From Pezicula radicicola (lineage: Eukaryota > Ascomycota > Leotiomycetes > Helotiales > Dermateaceae): a stretch of 64,000 bases of DNA. The stretch is from contig PDUO01000002.1 of assembly GCA_003008705.1 (NCBI GenBank), positions 2,002,898 to 2,066,897 on the forward strand, written 5' to 3'. The notes beneath the pieces are model-generated. The model did not search any database and was not told the DNA's origin. It saw only the letters and a program-made list of their open reading frames with translations. A program made the translations under genes and the position numbers. Below are positions 1-11,961 of the stretch, one piece after another (the first letter of the stretch is position 1; every line of letters starts with the position of its first letter).

Positions 1-1394
1 GTACGCTCAGTTGCTCATATTGGACCCTTACCCATTGGATCCCTTCGCTGTGATTCTCCACCACCAAGAGGATTGACATATGACTGTCTCAAAGAGGGGG
101 ATGTTCTCATTGTTGCAGACCTTCAGCCTGGCTGCATCTTTGCGTATGATATGAAAACCTTTCTTGTTCGTCCCGAGGACACTTTCTTGGGTATCAAGCA
201 GATTCCATTTGGATCTCATTTTATCTGGGGTGGTTCCGATCAAGGATCTTCTCGCGTTGGCTTCTGGATCATGGCCTCAAGTAGAGCCTCGAACGAGTTT
301 GGGGAGGTTCATATTAGGCGATGGAACAAGTACGATGAGTGCCTTAGCGAGGAAGTCGTTGCGGCTGAGCTCAGAATTAAGACGAAGGAGGTCCCAAGCG
401 TCTACGAAGATCTTCGCCCGTACACAAGTGATAGCCAGACCCTTACGCATACTGCTGCTGCTCCTCGTCAGAATCCCCACGACGCAACGCTCTGGTCGCG
501 CCTCACAGGATCAATCAAGGGCTCATTGCTGTCAAGGATTACCGGGCAGAAGTGGAACCACTGGAAGACTTCCTCCTCCGACGACTATAGGGACCGCAAA
601 CCAGTTGTAAATGGAGAACCGCAGGAAGAAAGTGGCCAGGATTCCGTTTTTGACTTTGTCGTCCCAAGACAAACTCACACTTGGTCGAAGGATTCAGTTG
701 GCAGGGACCGTACTGAACAGGCAATGGATACAAGCTCTCATATCCAAGCTATAATTTCTGACATCTGCAAGTATGAGGACTCTGACTATATTATTGGTGA
801 AATGCAATTCTGCTACATCACTGGCATGTCTCTTGGTATGTCTAAAAACAAACACACAGTTCTATCGACCAGCTTGGTCAACTCAAATCAACTAACAGTT
901 TTATAGGCAATATTGTTTGTCAGGAGCACTGGGCACACATTGTCCGAATCGTCTTCCGTGCATACCGACTGGTTCTCGTGCTTCCTAAGTTCATGAAGAA
1001 GATCATCGATGCTCTTCATGCACAGCTGATCTACGATGAAGTCTTCGATGGAAGCATTTTCGACCACGCTGCCAAACTTGATGATGATCTCAAGATAATT
1101 CTCACTACCTTCAAGTCACGTCTCACGGAGCAGCTGCTTGCCCAAGGAAATTACCTTACAGACGAACAGAGTGCAGTAGGCAAGGCTTTTGAAGAATTAG
1201 AATCTTTCCTTTGGAAGTGGAACTGGGATCTTCGTGGTAACTACGTACGCTCTGGTCAAGTACAATTGGAAGATGGGGAATTTGTCGATGCGGAGCTCAA
1301 CGACTTTGAGGCTGAGGATGAGAGAGGTGAGTTCGCGCCAGTAGTGGTAGATATTGATGAGGATGGTCGGGAAAGAGGTCTAATCCGTTTTTGA
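1..1394 (+). CDS. AAR2: AAR2 family protein (U5 snRNP assembly factor), 5' partial
   Basis: Exons 1..835 and 907..1394; intron 836..906 (GTATGT donor, ATAG acceptor). The frame is open back to base 1, so the start codon lies outside the window; 440 residues are visible. The N-terminal half has the AAR2 pattern of a beta-rich domain (FLGIKQIPFGSHFIW, then SSRVGFWIMA). The helical C-terminal half begins after the intron with NIVCQEHWAHIVRIVFRAY and ends with GEFAPVVVDIDEDG. In yeast and humans Aar2 binds Prp8 and holds it in a U5 snRNP precursor until Brr2 joins, so it acts in pre-mRNA splicing. A GTGAGT at 1326 looks like a donor, but the frame through it encodes the conserved end, so it is read as exon. 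The family call is by recognition. Confidence 0.85.
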
Positions 1395-3045
1395 TTTCCT
1401 TGCGTCTAATTCCTTTGGGGTATTTCCAGGTCAAAGAAAGAGACGTCATACTAGACACACCTCGAAGTCCGCGAAATCGCCTACTGCTGGTGTCAGATGG
1501 AAGTTCTAGCGAACGACCGTCATAGAAAGTCAGTAATTCCGGCAGCAGCGCGATACGCAGAATTTTCAGCAAGTGCAGCTTGACTCTTTTTCGGCATGGG
1601 GTATTTCATTGGAGTAGTATGGCATGGGCATAATACGGGTGTACGGATTAGGGGTCTGCGTAACAAGGGAGGCTCTTTACGATCATAAGCGTTGGTGTTC
1701 AAGGATGGTGGCTATTGCGTTTTCCTCGGTGGAAACATCAAGTGTGGGACGATATCTCGTGTGTAAAGTAGTAAATCAAGGACATATGCTAATGCCACCA
1801 CGAGGCCAGGCATTATATTTTATTTACGAATTACTTCGAATAACTGAAATGTAGGGACTATGGCGGACACTAGAACATTAAATCTTCGTGTTCACACGAT
1901 GTAAGATATGAAAATTGTTGTGTTGTCCCCATACTAACGCTGCATGGCTGATCTTAAAGACTGCTATCATACTACAAGGATGCAAAACCCGTGTCTTTAT
2001 TACTATTCTCGAGGACGTAGGACAAAGTTTTTTGTGGGAATACCGAGTCCGATAACAGTTATAAAACAGGGCTCGGTTGGGAATGCGATTAGAGAGACGT
2101 ATGGATTGTTGGAGGCGACAATTTAGAATTGCTCACTTGGGTAGAAGACATAGTATACTATGACAAGCTTTAATCAGACACTGAAATCAAGTGAGTTACT
2201 GTAGCCGAGCTAGTTACTCAAATATGTGAGTTACTTGAATTAAGCTAAGTGAGTTACTAAATGCAAATAAGTGATACTATCAAATAGAAATAAGTGAAGG
2301 GCTATAGCCACATAGCAGTGCCTAAATTCCACAGAGAGGTTTCCAGTTTCTATAGATATTGGTTGTGGAATATGTCCTAAATGACAGAGCTGTTTTGATA
2401 AGCAGGCCATTTTTCAGTGGGGAATTGTACAAGCCTTCTAGGATAGTGGTTGTAGTTTCGATTTTTGTTGATAGCTGGGAAATCAAAACCAAGAGTGGAA
2501 GGGTAGCAAAACATGGGTCTAAATTGTTACTGCTTTCTTCTTGTCTCCTTGTTCTATTATGGCTCTATTGTGCATGCGTATGAATGCTAGCTATCCTTTT
2601 GCCTACATTGGTTTAAATATCCGAAACTATCTTGGTAATTTGAGTGTCATATTGCAGACCTGTCGTGTATATGCACTCGATAGTCGAACATTGAAGGATC
2701 AGGTAACTTTAAGAGCTGATGGCGGCAGAGGTAAGCATGCAATGGTAGCTTGTCTTAGTAGAAGGGCTATGCTACTTCATATTTTGTCTAGTAGAGAGCT
2801 GCACCAGGACGTCAGTCTTTTTTGAGAAAATATATCCCAACGTATATGAAAAATATTCCAGAACATAATGAATATCACTTGAGAAAACTAATTTGTTCTT
2901 CAGGATTTTGATTTTTCACTGGTGCGCTAAAAGCTACCTAATGTGACAAATAGAGCAAGATTGAGGACCAGGCGTAAAATGCCGTTCCTCTCGTGACTGT
3001 CAACTCCACAGTGAAAACCAAGACCTGCCCAATTCCACGATCCAT
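1395..3045. other. Intergenic, 1.65 kb, with a short repeat cluster
   Basis: No convincing gene on either strand; all open frames are short and show no family motif. The stretch 2190-2260 carries three direct copies of GTGAGTTACT and one inverted copy. This is the 3' flank shared by the convergent AAR2 (+) and uS11 (-) genes. Confidence 0.6.
2191..2258. repeat. GTGAGTTACT direct and inverted repeats
   Basis: GTGAGTTACT occurs at 2191-2200, 2226-2235 and 2249-2258. TAGTTACTCA, the reverse orientation of the same core, is at 2211-2220. The surrounding DNA is AT-rich. It could be the remains of a small inverted-repeat element or a binding-site cluster; nothing else supports either reading. Confidence 0.5.
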
Positions 3046-3700
<655 letters not shown>

Positions 3701-4054
3701 GATGACTGGTTTTTTTGGGTGGTTTTGGCGTGAGTTGACAATGAAGATCTTGAAATGTTTCGCGCGTTCGAGAAAGACAAAAGGCAGAAATTATCGTGGG
3801 TGCTAGTCTGCACCTAAGCGAGGAGCGGTCAGAGTTTGGCGGTTGGCTATGGCAGGGGCAGGGGAAGAATCAGACTTGTCCCAAAGAGGAAAGGCGGCAA
3901 GAGCTTCTCTTAGCGCGATTATGAGAATGTTAAAATGATTTTCGCAGGTTCTCTTCCTTCCTCATTCCTTCACCATTCTAACTTCGGAACCAACACCGAG
4001 GCCAATGTGATAGTCTCTCGTTCTCAAGCCTTCAATGCGCATTGAAACGAGAAG
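3701..4054. promoter_or_regulatory. Shared divergent promoter region, RPS14 / TYR1
   Basis: These 354 bp separate the start codons of RPS14 (-) and TYR1 (+). No clear TATA box is visible; the region has pyrimidine-rich runs. It must hold both promoters. Confidence 0.6.
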
Positions 4055-5858
4055 ATGTCTTCAAACAAAGCCAGAGTAGACATGGATGGGTTCGTGGTGG
4101 GAATCATTGGCATGGGAGACATGGGGAAGATGTACGCTCGGCGGCTCAGCGATGCAGGATGGAGGTAAAGCACTCTCCTTGAAGCTTTACTGTCGCTGGG
4201 CCAATTGTCATATGGTAAGCACTCCCTTCTTCTTCAACTGCCCCATCTTCAATGATGACTTGAGTGCATTTGGCTCGACGCATTGCCTTCTGCTGACCTG
4301 ACTACCATTCTGGTACCGGTGATGCGGCTGGCTTTCACTGATGAAAAATCTCAGCTACCTTACTATTTTTTGTCTGAAAAGAAGCAAATTCTCACAAGCT
4401 TTTGAACCATATCACAAGACCATTAGCTAATTGAAGTTATCACAGGCCAAGCAATGAATACCACCCAAAGAGTAAGATACTGATGTGCGTTTGATGTAGG
4501 ATCAATGCATGCGATATGGAAGAGAAATATAAGAGCTTGTGTGAAGAGTTTTCCGATAGAGTAAATACCTGGGTACATAGGAATAGTCTGCTCCATGTGC
4601 TGAGAAGTCCATAGAAACAAATTCATATCTACCCAAATGGCCATCTCGTCTCCAGAGCAAGCGACTACATCATCTACTGTGTCGAGGCTGCATCTATTGA
4701 CAAAGTTGTCGCCGCATACGGTCCATGTGAGAACCATTTGCCTCGAGCTCAGTAAGAGTGCTGACCAATTTTCCAGCAACAAAGCAAGGCGCTATTGTTG
4801 GAGGACAGACCTCGTGTAAGGCTCCAGAGATCGCAGCTTTTGAAAAGCATCTACCCGAGGATGTCGAGATTGTGTCATGTCACTCTCTTCATGGCCCAAG
4901 GGTAGATCCCCGGGGCCAGCCCTTGGTAAGTGATCTGACTGGGTCTCTACCTAACGCCAATCTGACAGCTGGTCTTCAGGTTCTTCTCAAGCATCGTGCT
5001 TCCCAAGAAAGCTTTGATAAGGTCGAGCAAGTCCTTTCCTGCTTGGGCTCGAAGCACGTCTACTTATCAGCCGCAAAGCATGATCGAATCACAGCAGACA
5101 CCCAAGCTGTCACTCACGCTGCCTTCTTAAGCATGGGCAAGGCATGGCACGCAAATGCTCAATTCCCATGGGAAATTGCTCGATATGTCGGTGGTATTGA
5201 GAATGTTAAGATCAATCTGACACTGCGAATTTACTCCCAAAAATGGCACGTCTATGCCGGTCTCGCCATCCTCAATCCCTTTGCTAAAGAGCAGATTCGA
5301 CAATACGCACAGTCTGTCACAGACCTATACAAGCTCATGCTTGGGGGGCATCGAGAAGAACTTGAGCAGCGGATCAAGAAAGCCGGAGCTGCTGTGTTTG
5401 GCACTCAAAAATGGGAGGACGAGCTACTTTTGAAGGACGAAGTGCTAGATCGATTCTCACTTGGCAAGAAACCAGATGTCCCAACTCCAAATAACCACTT
5501 GAGTCTCTTAGCCATGGTAGACTGCTGGTCTGCTCTCGGCATCGTCCCCTACGACCACATGATTTGCTCCACACCCCTCTTCCGCCTCTGGCTCGGTGTC
5601 ACCGAATACCTCTTCCGTAAACCAGCTCTCCTTGACGATGTTATCCGCATCGCCATCGAAGACAACACCTTCAGATCTGATGACCTTGAGTTCACGTTTG
5701 CGGCTAGGGGTTGGAGTGATTGTGTTACATTCGGTGATTTTGAGAGCTACAAGGATCGCTTTCAGAGTACTCAGAAATTTTTTGAGCCCAGATTTGCGGA
5801 TGCTACGAAGGTTGGTAACGAGATGATGAAGACTATTCTAGAAAATACTGGCAAGTAA
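4055..5858 (+). CDS. TYR1: Prephenate dehydrogenase (NADP+)
   Basis: Exons 4055..4164, 4500..4560, 4615..4726, 4777..4925 and 4980..5858 give 436 residues (yeast Tyr1 is 452). The enzyme oxidatively decarboxylates prephenate to 4-hydroxyphenylpyruvate in tyrosine synthesis. The N-terminus has a Rossmann motif, VVGIIGMGDMGKMYA. Exon 2 encodes INACDMEEKY, exon 3 SDYIIYCVEAA, exon 4 AIVGGQTSCKAPEIAAFEKH and HSLHGPRVD, exon 5 ITADTQAVTHAAFLSMG and DHMICSTPLFR. The last intron (4926..4979, 54 nt) is a multiple of three and leaves the frame open, so a naive reading adds 18 wrong residues. The first intron (335 nt) is long for this genome. ATG 4055 was chosen; ATG 4082 is an in-frame alternative. 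Confidence 0.93.
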
Positions 5859-6357
5859 AGGGCAAAATGAGGCCGGGTTGGCGTTTGGAATGATGGAGGG
5901 GCATACCTGGGAATTAGAATGCTGGTGCTCACTGCAATGGAATGAACTTGTCTGATGGATTTGAGACATTATGAAAAGCAATTGACATCGCTCGGAGCAC
6001 GTTTCAAACTTAAAAATGCCTCGATTTTTACACTTCTGCTACGCAGCTGATAGGTGCTCTTTGCATTATGCGGTTCCTCGAGGGACAAAATCTGAAATTT
6101 CAGTTCCAGTTCCAGTTCTGAGCTCCTTTCTCTCGAATTTATCCCATTTTCTTTCGTTCGAGACACGCCCGTTCTTTATCCTATGACGCAAGTTCACCCA
6201 GTAATATCACCCTTGAAATCAATGTATTGGATGTTGTTGAAATTTTGCATTTATCTGCTTAACATCCTACAGCCAGCAAATCCGAATCCGCAAAGCCGTC
6301 CCATTTGCAAATGCAGCATAAACAATTCTCCCAAACCAACCCCATGACCCATCCAGT
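5859..6357. other. Convergent 3' intergenic region
   Basis: These 499 bp lie between the stops of TYR1 (+) and RPS16 (-). They hold the two 3' ends and no recognisable gene. Confidence 0.6.
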
Positions 6358-6969
6358 TTAACGGTAAGACTTTTGGTATCTGGCTCTCGCACCTGGTCCA
6401 CTGTATATCTGTTAGTAAACCCATCCAATTCCAGATATCCAAACATGCGTACCCGAATTTCTTTGGCTCAGTTCGTCTGTTGTCTGCAACCAATAACGTT
6501 CTGTCGTATGCAACGAGTGCCTGCTTCAACTGGTTCTTTGAGTGCTCATCGACGAACTTCTGGTAGTATGCGACGATTGACTTGGAGATGGCTTGACGGA
6601 TGGCGTAGACCTGAGATGTGTGTCCACCACCGGTAACTCGGACGCGGATATCGACTGGAGCGAACTTGTCGAGTCCGACGATGAGGAGAGGCTCGTAGAC
6701 CTTGAATCGCAAGATCTCGGGCTGGACCAAGTTGAGGGGCTTTCCGTTGACCTTGACGAGACCCTTACCGGCCTAATTTCCTTCTGTCAGTATTGCGATC
6801 CTTCCTCTCAATCGTGCTCGTTACTCGTTCGTACCTTGCAGTGGGCGACAGCAGTAGCTATGAGGAAATTTCCATCAGTATTCATTCAGGGCTCCAGATT
6901 TCCAGATCAGAGGTTCAGCATACCAGTCTTCTTCTTGCCGAAGCATTGGACACTTTGAGTGGAAGCCAT
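6358..6969 (-). CDS. RPS16: 40S ribosomal protein uS9 (RPS16)
   Basis: Minus-strand exons 6924..6969, 6835..6857, 6453..6772 and 6358..6400 give 143 residues, the same length as yeast Rps16. It starts [20 protein letters not shown]. The second exon is only 23 nt. The body has [21 protein letters not shown] and [19 protein letters not shown], and the protein ends in the uS9 tail ARYQKSYR, which reaches the P-site tRNA. Reading past 6453 without splicing would replace this essential tail by unrelated sequence. Convergent with TYR1 and divergent from the chitinase gene. Confidence 0.96.
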
Positions 6970-7399
6970 GATTGTATTTGGCGTCACGAGAGTGTTTGTC
7001 GTGAGTAAGGTACGGATTTCGTTGTCGCTGGCGCGTTTTCGTGAGGATTTTCCAAAATGCAGTCAATCAATTCTGGGTGGGAGCTAGCGGAAGCAACAAG
7101 CGAAGGCTAGCTAGCCTGTTTTGGTCTCTCGCTCGCCTGGCCCAAAACCTCTCTATGCCAGCCTCGCCTCACTAAACCTCACCTCAAGCATGACATTTAC
7201 AACCAATATATTTGGAATTGCCTCCCTAATCAATCCCTCTTCCTAGGAATTCACTTTCACTACCAAGGCCTAGATTACAAAGAAGGAAAAGAAGAAAAAG
7301 AACTCGAATGTTGTAGCTTGCATCCACTCTTTTGGGCATCTCGTAGGACTCGTCCAAGCACTTTCTTTCCATTTGTTCTACTTGCTTCTCAACCCGAAT
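6970..7399. promoter_or_regulatory. Shared divergent promoter region, RPS16 / chitinase
   Basis: 430 bp between the start codons of RPS16 (-) and the GH18 gene (+). It is pyrimidine-rich around 7090-7200. No clear TATA box and no gene seen. Confidence 0.5.
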
Positions 7400-9034
7400 A
7401 TGCTGTTTTCTTCGTTACTACCGCTCATAGCAATGGCTTCAGTGGTACGTGCCAAACCAAGATGTATCATGTACTTGACAGGGTCAGTCATCCCAGCTAT
7501 GCAAAAAGACTCTCCTAATAGAGTCTCTCAGACAGCATGATGTCGTCCCAGAAAAGCCTCTGGTCGAAAATGTCACTCACGTTGCTCTGGCTTTTATGCG
7601 CTCTGAAATTTTCAACGAAGTGGACCCTTCGTCGTGGCCTCTCTTCACGACTGTCGAGAAAGTCCGTACTCAATTTACTGAAGGCACGAAGTAAGTAGTT
7701 AATCTATTTTATCATAGCACCAGTAATATTACTATATACTAAAACTATATGTGTATATAGTATAATGGTAGCCATTGGAGGATGGGGTAATACCCAAGGC
7801 TTCTCAGCTGCAGCTCGAACGGAGAGTAGTAGGAAGCTGTTTGCAAAGAACGTGCTGGCCATGGTGGAAGCCACTGGTGCAGATGGTACGCTTTTCGCTC
7901 TAAAGGTTTCAGAGAAGCTAATTACCGGGACCAGGTGTTGATATTGATTGGGAATACCCAGGGTACGCATCACTGTTCTCGAACTTGGGCGTTAAAGGTT
8001 GGCATCGTCGCACATCGTCCACCTGCTTGAGTTATTGGGCTCAAGCAGGCAATTGAGAAGGATGTCTACCAAATTCACTTTGGCGATCAGGATGCCCTTC
8101 CCTTAATTCACCATTTTCATTTGTGTTATTACAACAGGACCTTACACGTAGACGTTGGTCGACGGCTCTAACTCTTGATTAATCTGATGCTAACTTGACG
8201 AGTAGTGGAAACGGAGAGGACTACAAGCAAATTACAAATGCAGAGAAGGCATGGGAAATCGAAGCTTATCCAAAACTCCTCTCGGAGATACGATCTGCTC
8301 TCGGACCTTCAAAGCTCATGTCCGCAGCAGTCCCAGGCCTGCCTCGAGATATGATAGCCTTCACCAAGGAAACAGTGCCAAAAATAAGTACTTCTCTTGA
8401 CTTCTTTAACGTCATGACTTATGATCTCTTCAATAGAAGGGATAACGTTACCAAGCACCATACAGGTATTCAACTATCTCTAGATGCGATTGATGCTTAT
8501 TTGTCAAACGGCGTAACACCAGACAAGGCCAATTTAGGCTTTGCCTTCTACGTAAAATGGTTCAAGACTGATCCAAAAGGAGGATGCGACAAGCACCCAA
8601 TCGGCTGCAAGACAGCCTTACTAGAAAACCCAACCACGGGAGCTGACCTCGGAAAGGCAGGAGGTTTCTCGTGGCACGATTCGGTTCCCTCGGAACTTTC
8701 AGATTCCTTCAATAAGGCTCTAAAAGATGGGAAATGGGACAGCGAAGAAGGAGGGCACTATTACTGGGACCCTGAAGAGAATATCTGGTGGACATGGGAT
8801 ACAACAGATGCTATTGTGAAGAAATTTCCGCTGATTGTGGAGGAGAAGGATTTGGGCGGTGTATTTGCGTGGGGGTTGGGCGAAGATGGCTTGGACTGGA
8901 CGCACTTGAAAGCTCTTAATGAGGGTTTATTGAAGACTGAGGAAGCTAGTGGGAAGAAAGACGTAAAATCAGATCGCGGCTTCTTCTTACCCGGAAAAGC
9001 TCAGCCTCCAGAGCTAGGAAAGGATGAACTATGA
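7400..9034 (+). CDS. Secreted GH18 chitinase
   Basis: Exons 7400..7482, 7532..7690, 7761..7885, 7935..7962 and 8206..9034 give 407 residues. The N-terminus MLFSSLLPLIAMASVVRA looks like a signal peptide. Exon 3 carries the GH18 strand VAIGGWGNTQGF. The 28-nt exon 4 carries the catalytic signature DGVDIDWEYPG, with the proton-donor Glu near residue 128. Exon 5 encodes FNVMTYDLFNRRD, a substrate-binding strand, and a later GGVFAWGLGEDG strand typical of the barrel end. The enzyme should cut chitin at beta-1,4 links, in the wall or outside the cell. No carbohydrate-binding module is visible. The intron 7963..8205 is long (243 nt) and has an 8-bp inverted repeat (TGCTTGAG / CTCAAGCA). Confidence 0.87.
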
Positions 9035-10217
9035 GCTCATATGTTTCCACCAGGTAGCTATTTTTATGACGGACTGTTTCCCTAAAAGGATATGTTGTTT
9101 ACCACCATAAGAACAATCTAATCTAAATCTGCAACTTCGAGGAATGGGACAGAATGGAAGGAGCAGATTCCAAATCAAGCTCTATAACTGCCAGTTTCAT
9201 ATTGACTCCTGCTTCGGTTCAGGATGGTGAAGTGTAGCCCTGCTAGCACGTTTCGCTAAAAGGACTCTCCTTATAATTTGACTCAATGAGGAGTTCCATT
9301 GTTACCACGAGAGTTGCCTACCCGAGCCGACGATTAGAGGATCGACTTCTTTGGAAAGCGGGAAGTGTTTTTTATTTTTATTTTTATTTTGTCTTTGGAA
9401 GTCGGCCAAAGTGGCTTTTCCTCGCCCTCGCTTGATGGAAATTAAGTCAGAGGAAGGCTCGACTCTCCATTCTCCTCTTGAGAGGTATACGATATTGTTT
9501 CTTTTCCTATTACCGCGTCTTATATAGGAAATTCTACAGAAATTCTCAATCTTCTTTTCATTTGGCAATTCTAGTCTTTCTAGCTTTAAGTCTTTAGGGA
9601 ACATGATTTTACCTATGGTACGAAAGTACACCTAAGCGCAACTAGACTGGCTAACTTTTAACACGGCAATGGAAGAGAACTCCTTGGTCGAGAATCAATT
9701 ATAAAACATAAACTTAGTGTGAGAAAATAAGATTTTATTAGTATAAATAGAGCGTCTGTCTTTAGAGACTCCCAAAATCCCAACCTCAACTCCAATACCT
9801 TTCTATATATACCCTCGCTTGATTTACAACACGAAAAGCTTACAACAGTTGCGCAGATAGTTATCAAACCTGAATCCTAATTTGAACAAAATCTGATGTT
9901 ACTTGAAGAATTGCTGTTGATATAAGAAGCTTCAAAGCGGGGCAATGGATGGGACGCTGTCTTCCAGCCGCCAGCCAGCTCTAGGTACAGTATCCAGCTT
10001 AAATTTTGGTAGTTTCTACATGATTTACTCGAAATTTATGGGGAAAATCAATTCGTAATCTATATCCGTTATTAACCTTAACTGCGCTCAATATAGTCAT
10101 CGAGCCAGACTTCTTGGTACCTTGAGTGATGTTTGGTCATTTTGCATGGTCTTATAGTCTTAGGCCACCCCCTTAACGCATCACTGCCTAAATTCCATGG
10201 CCTTGTCTGAGGAAGGT
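9035..10217. other. Intergenic, AT-rich
   Basis: 1.2 kb downstream of the chitinase gene. It holds a TTTTTA microsatellite near 9370 and no frame with family motifs. Confidence 0.5.
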
Positions 10218-10225
10218 TATATAAA
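10218..10225 (+). promoter_or_regulatory. TATA box of a gene-like remnant
   Basis: TATATAAA lies 84 bp upstream of the ATG at 10302, a normal spacing for a TATA-driven fungal promoter. It supports reading 10302-10420 as the first exon of a former gene. Confidence 0.4.
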
Positions 10226-10301
10226 TCGAGAAATTAGCCAGCTAACAAGCACATTGCTGTTAACCCTCACTCAGTCATTATAAGCTCAATCTTATTCCGT
10301 T

Positions 10302-10420
10302 ATGACTGATAACGACTATTTCAACCACCATGACAAAGAGTACGAGCTCAGACTCAGAGAGGATGGATAGGAATACAGCGAAAGACGTGATGCCGGTGCC
10401 TCAGCTGAGGAACATTTACT
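10302..10420 (+). pseudogene. Possible broken first exon of a small gene
   Basis: An ATG at 10302 opens a frame reading MTDNDYFNHHDKEYELRLRE. It is stopped by TAG at 10368, codon 23. The same frame continues without another stop to a perfect GTAAGT donor at 10421. The TAG would be CAG (Gln) before one C-to-T change, as RIP produces. TATA box, start, one lesion and donor together suggest a dead small gene. No family was recognised and no later exon was found with confidence. Confidence 0.3.
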
Positions 10421-10425
10421 GTAAG

Positions 10426-11768
10426 TGTTACCAGGTAGGTGAAATACCCCTTGGCTTGCGGGTGCTTAGTTAGATCTCCACCTTTCTCTGTCGTAAATTT
10501 AGTCGAAATTATTGGCGATGTTATTAATGTACCTACCTATAAAAAGCGTAAGACTATAGAAATCTAGAATATCTTCTATAATGTTTTACACTGCCACGTT
10601 ACTTACTTGACTTGCTTAACTTTGATGACCAGTGAAATACGGTAATGAAAAGGACTGAATTGTTGCTTGCTTATACTGAAGAATACAATAGGGATACTGT
10701 ACTAATGCCATAATAATTCGACCATCCTCTCAACATAAGAACTTCACATAATTAGCGCCCTCCGCAGAATCCCACCATATTGGTCTCTTACTTATTATAT
10801 ATTCCGCCAAGACCCTTTCCATATTTTCTCTCTTTCGCTTACCTACATTCGCGGATCCTTCTACACCGCAGTCTTCACCTCAGTCATGTAATCTAAAACC
10901 ACACAATCTTCACTTAAAAGCTTATAAATCCAAGAAAACATAAATAACCATTTCCTACGACCATAAAGAGTACGCAGGAAGTACAAAGTAAGCACACAAT
11001 AGCCTACATACAAGTCACAAGACCTTCCTCCACAAAGACAACCCACAACCCAGAAATAAGTTATTGCAAGGTCGAAGCCATTTCAAGCAAAGCCACTCAC
11101 TACTAATCAGCCAGTCAGTCAGCTTGTCAAGAACTCCATACAATAACCAGGCCGGTGGACCGCTTCATGACAAATAATAAGTGGTAGAAGACGTAGTCCA
11201 GTAGATTGTAGTGAAGCGTCCGATCAATCCGGTCACATACCCGGTCAAAGGAACAACATGACAATAACCGCGGAAAGTAAAGAATCCGAGAGAAAGAGGC
11301 AAACTCATACTCCGAATAGATAGCGATTATTTTAAGGCTTTGATCTGATGTGACGTGATGCCCATCTCAGATGAACCCCTACCACGTCACAAGAAGCTTA
11401 TTCGAAGAACTATAAACACAAACGCCTTCTCATTCGTCCAACAAGCCACAGGGAAAGACCAGGATAGATCGACAGGATCCCTGCATCAACGAATGGTTCT
11501 TCGTCTGAAAGACCCAATGATCTCTAATTTAAGCTTACAATCCCTGTAATTCTTGTTGACATAGATGGACGAGCGCTAGAAATAGGCTGACTCCCGCGCT
11601 TGTGGGATGGCTGAGCCAGTGAGCTTCCGCCGGATATTCAAAGTTCCTTGGGCACAGCAAGCCTGGGTCGGCTGTACTGCCGCCTGTCAGCCTGCGCTGC
11701 CACGAAAGAAACAAACATTTGGTGTGATATGGAAATATCTTCATTTTAGTATTCCCTTCCTCGAAATG
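10426..11768. other. Intergenic, AT-rich
   Basis: 1.3 kb upstream of the cupin gene. No gene or repeat with support was found; open frames are short and motif-free. Confidence 0.5.
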
Positions 11769-11775
11769 TATATAA
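11769..11775 (+). promoter_or_regulatory. TATA box of the cupin gene
   Basis: TATATAA 193 bp upstream of the ATG, followed by a pyrimidine-rich leader (T-tract near 11866 and TCCTC repeats). This is the usual form of a strong regulated fungal promoter. Confidence 0.5.
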
Positions 11776-11961
11776 CGGACAGGATACCTTTCATTTGTTT
11801 CCTTCTCTCTTCTCATTCCATTTTCAAAACAAACAAACTTCAGCAACATCTTCTTATTTCCTAAATTTTTTTTTTTTTTTCCTAAATTCGATCTTTTCTA
11901 CCTTTTCCTCCTCTTCGATACTTTTCTCTTCCGAGGTTCAATACATAATAAATTATTCATC

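Noticed and set aside
4253..4377. C/D-like boxes (ATGATGA ... CTGA ... CTGATGA ... CTGA) in the long first intron of TYR1
   Set aside because: The boxes are in a plausible order, but neither guide matches any rRNA segment I know, the stem is weak, and TYR1 is not a known snoRNA host. Left as chance.
8013..8050. Inverted repeat in the chitinase intron as a terminator or riboswitch
   Set aside because: An 8-bp hairpin inside a normal GT-AG intron; no conserved riboswitch core such as a TPP motif is visible.
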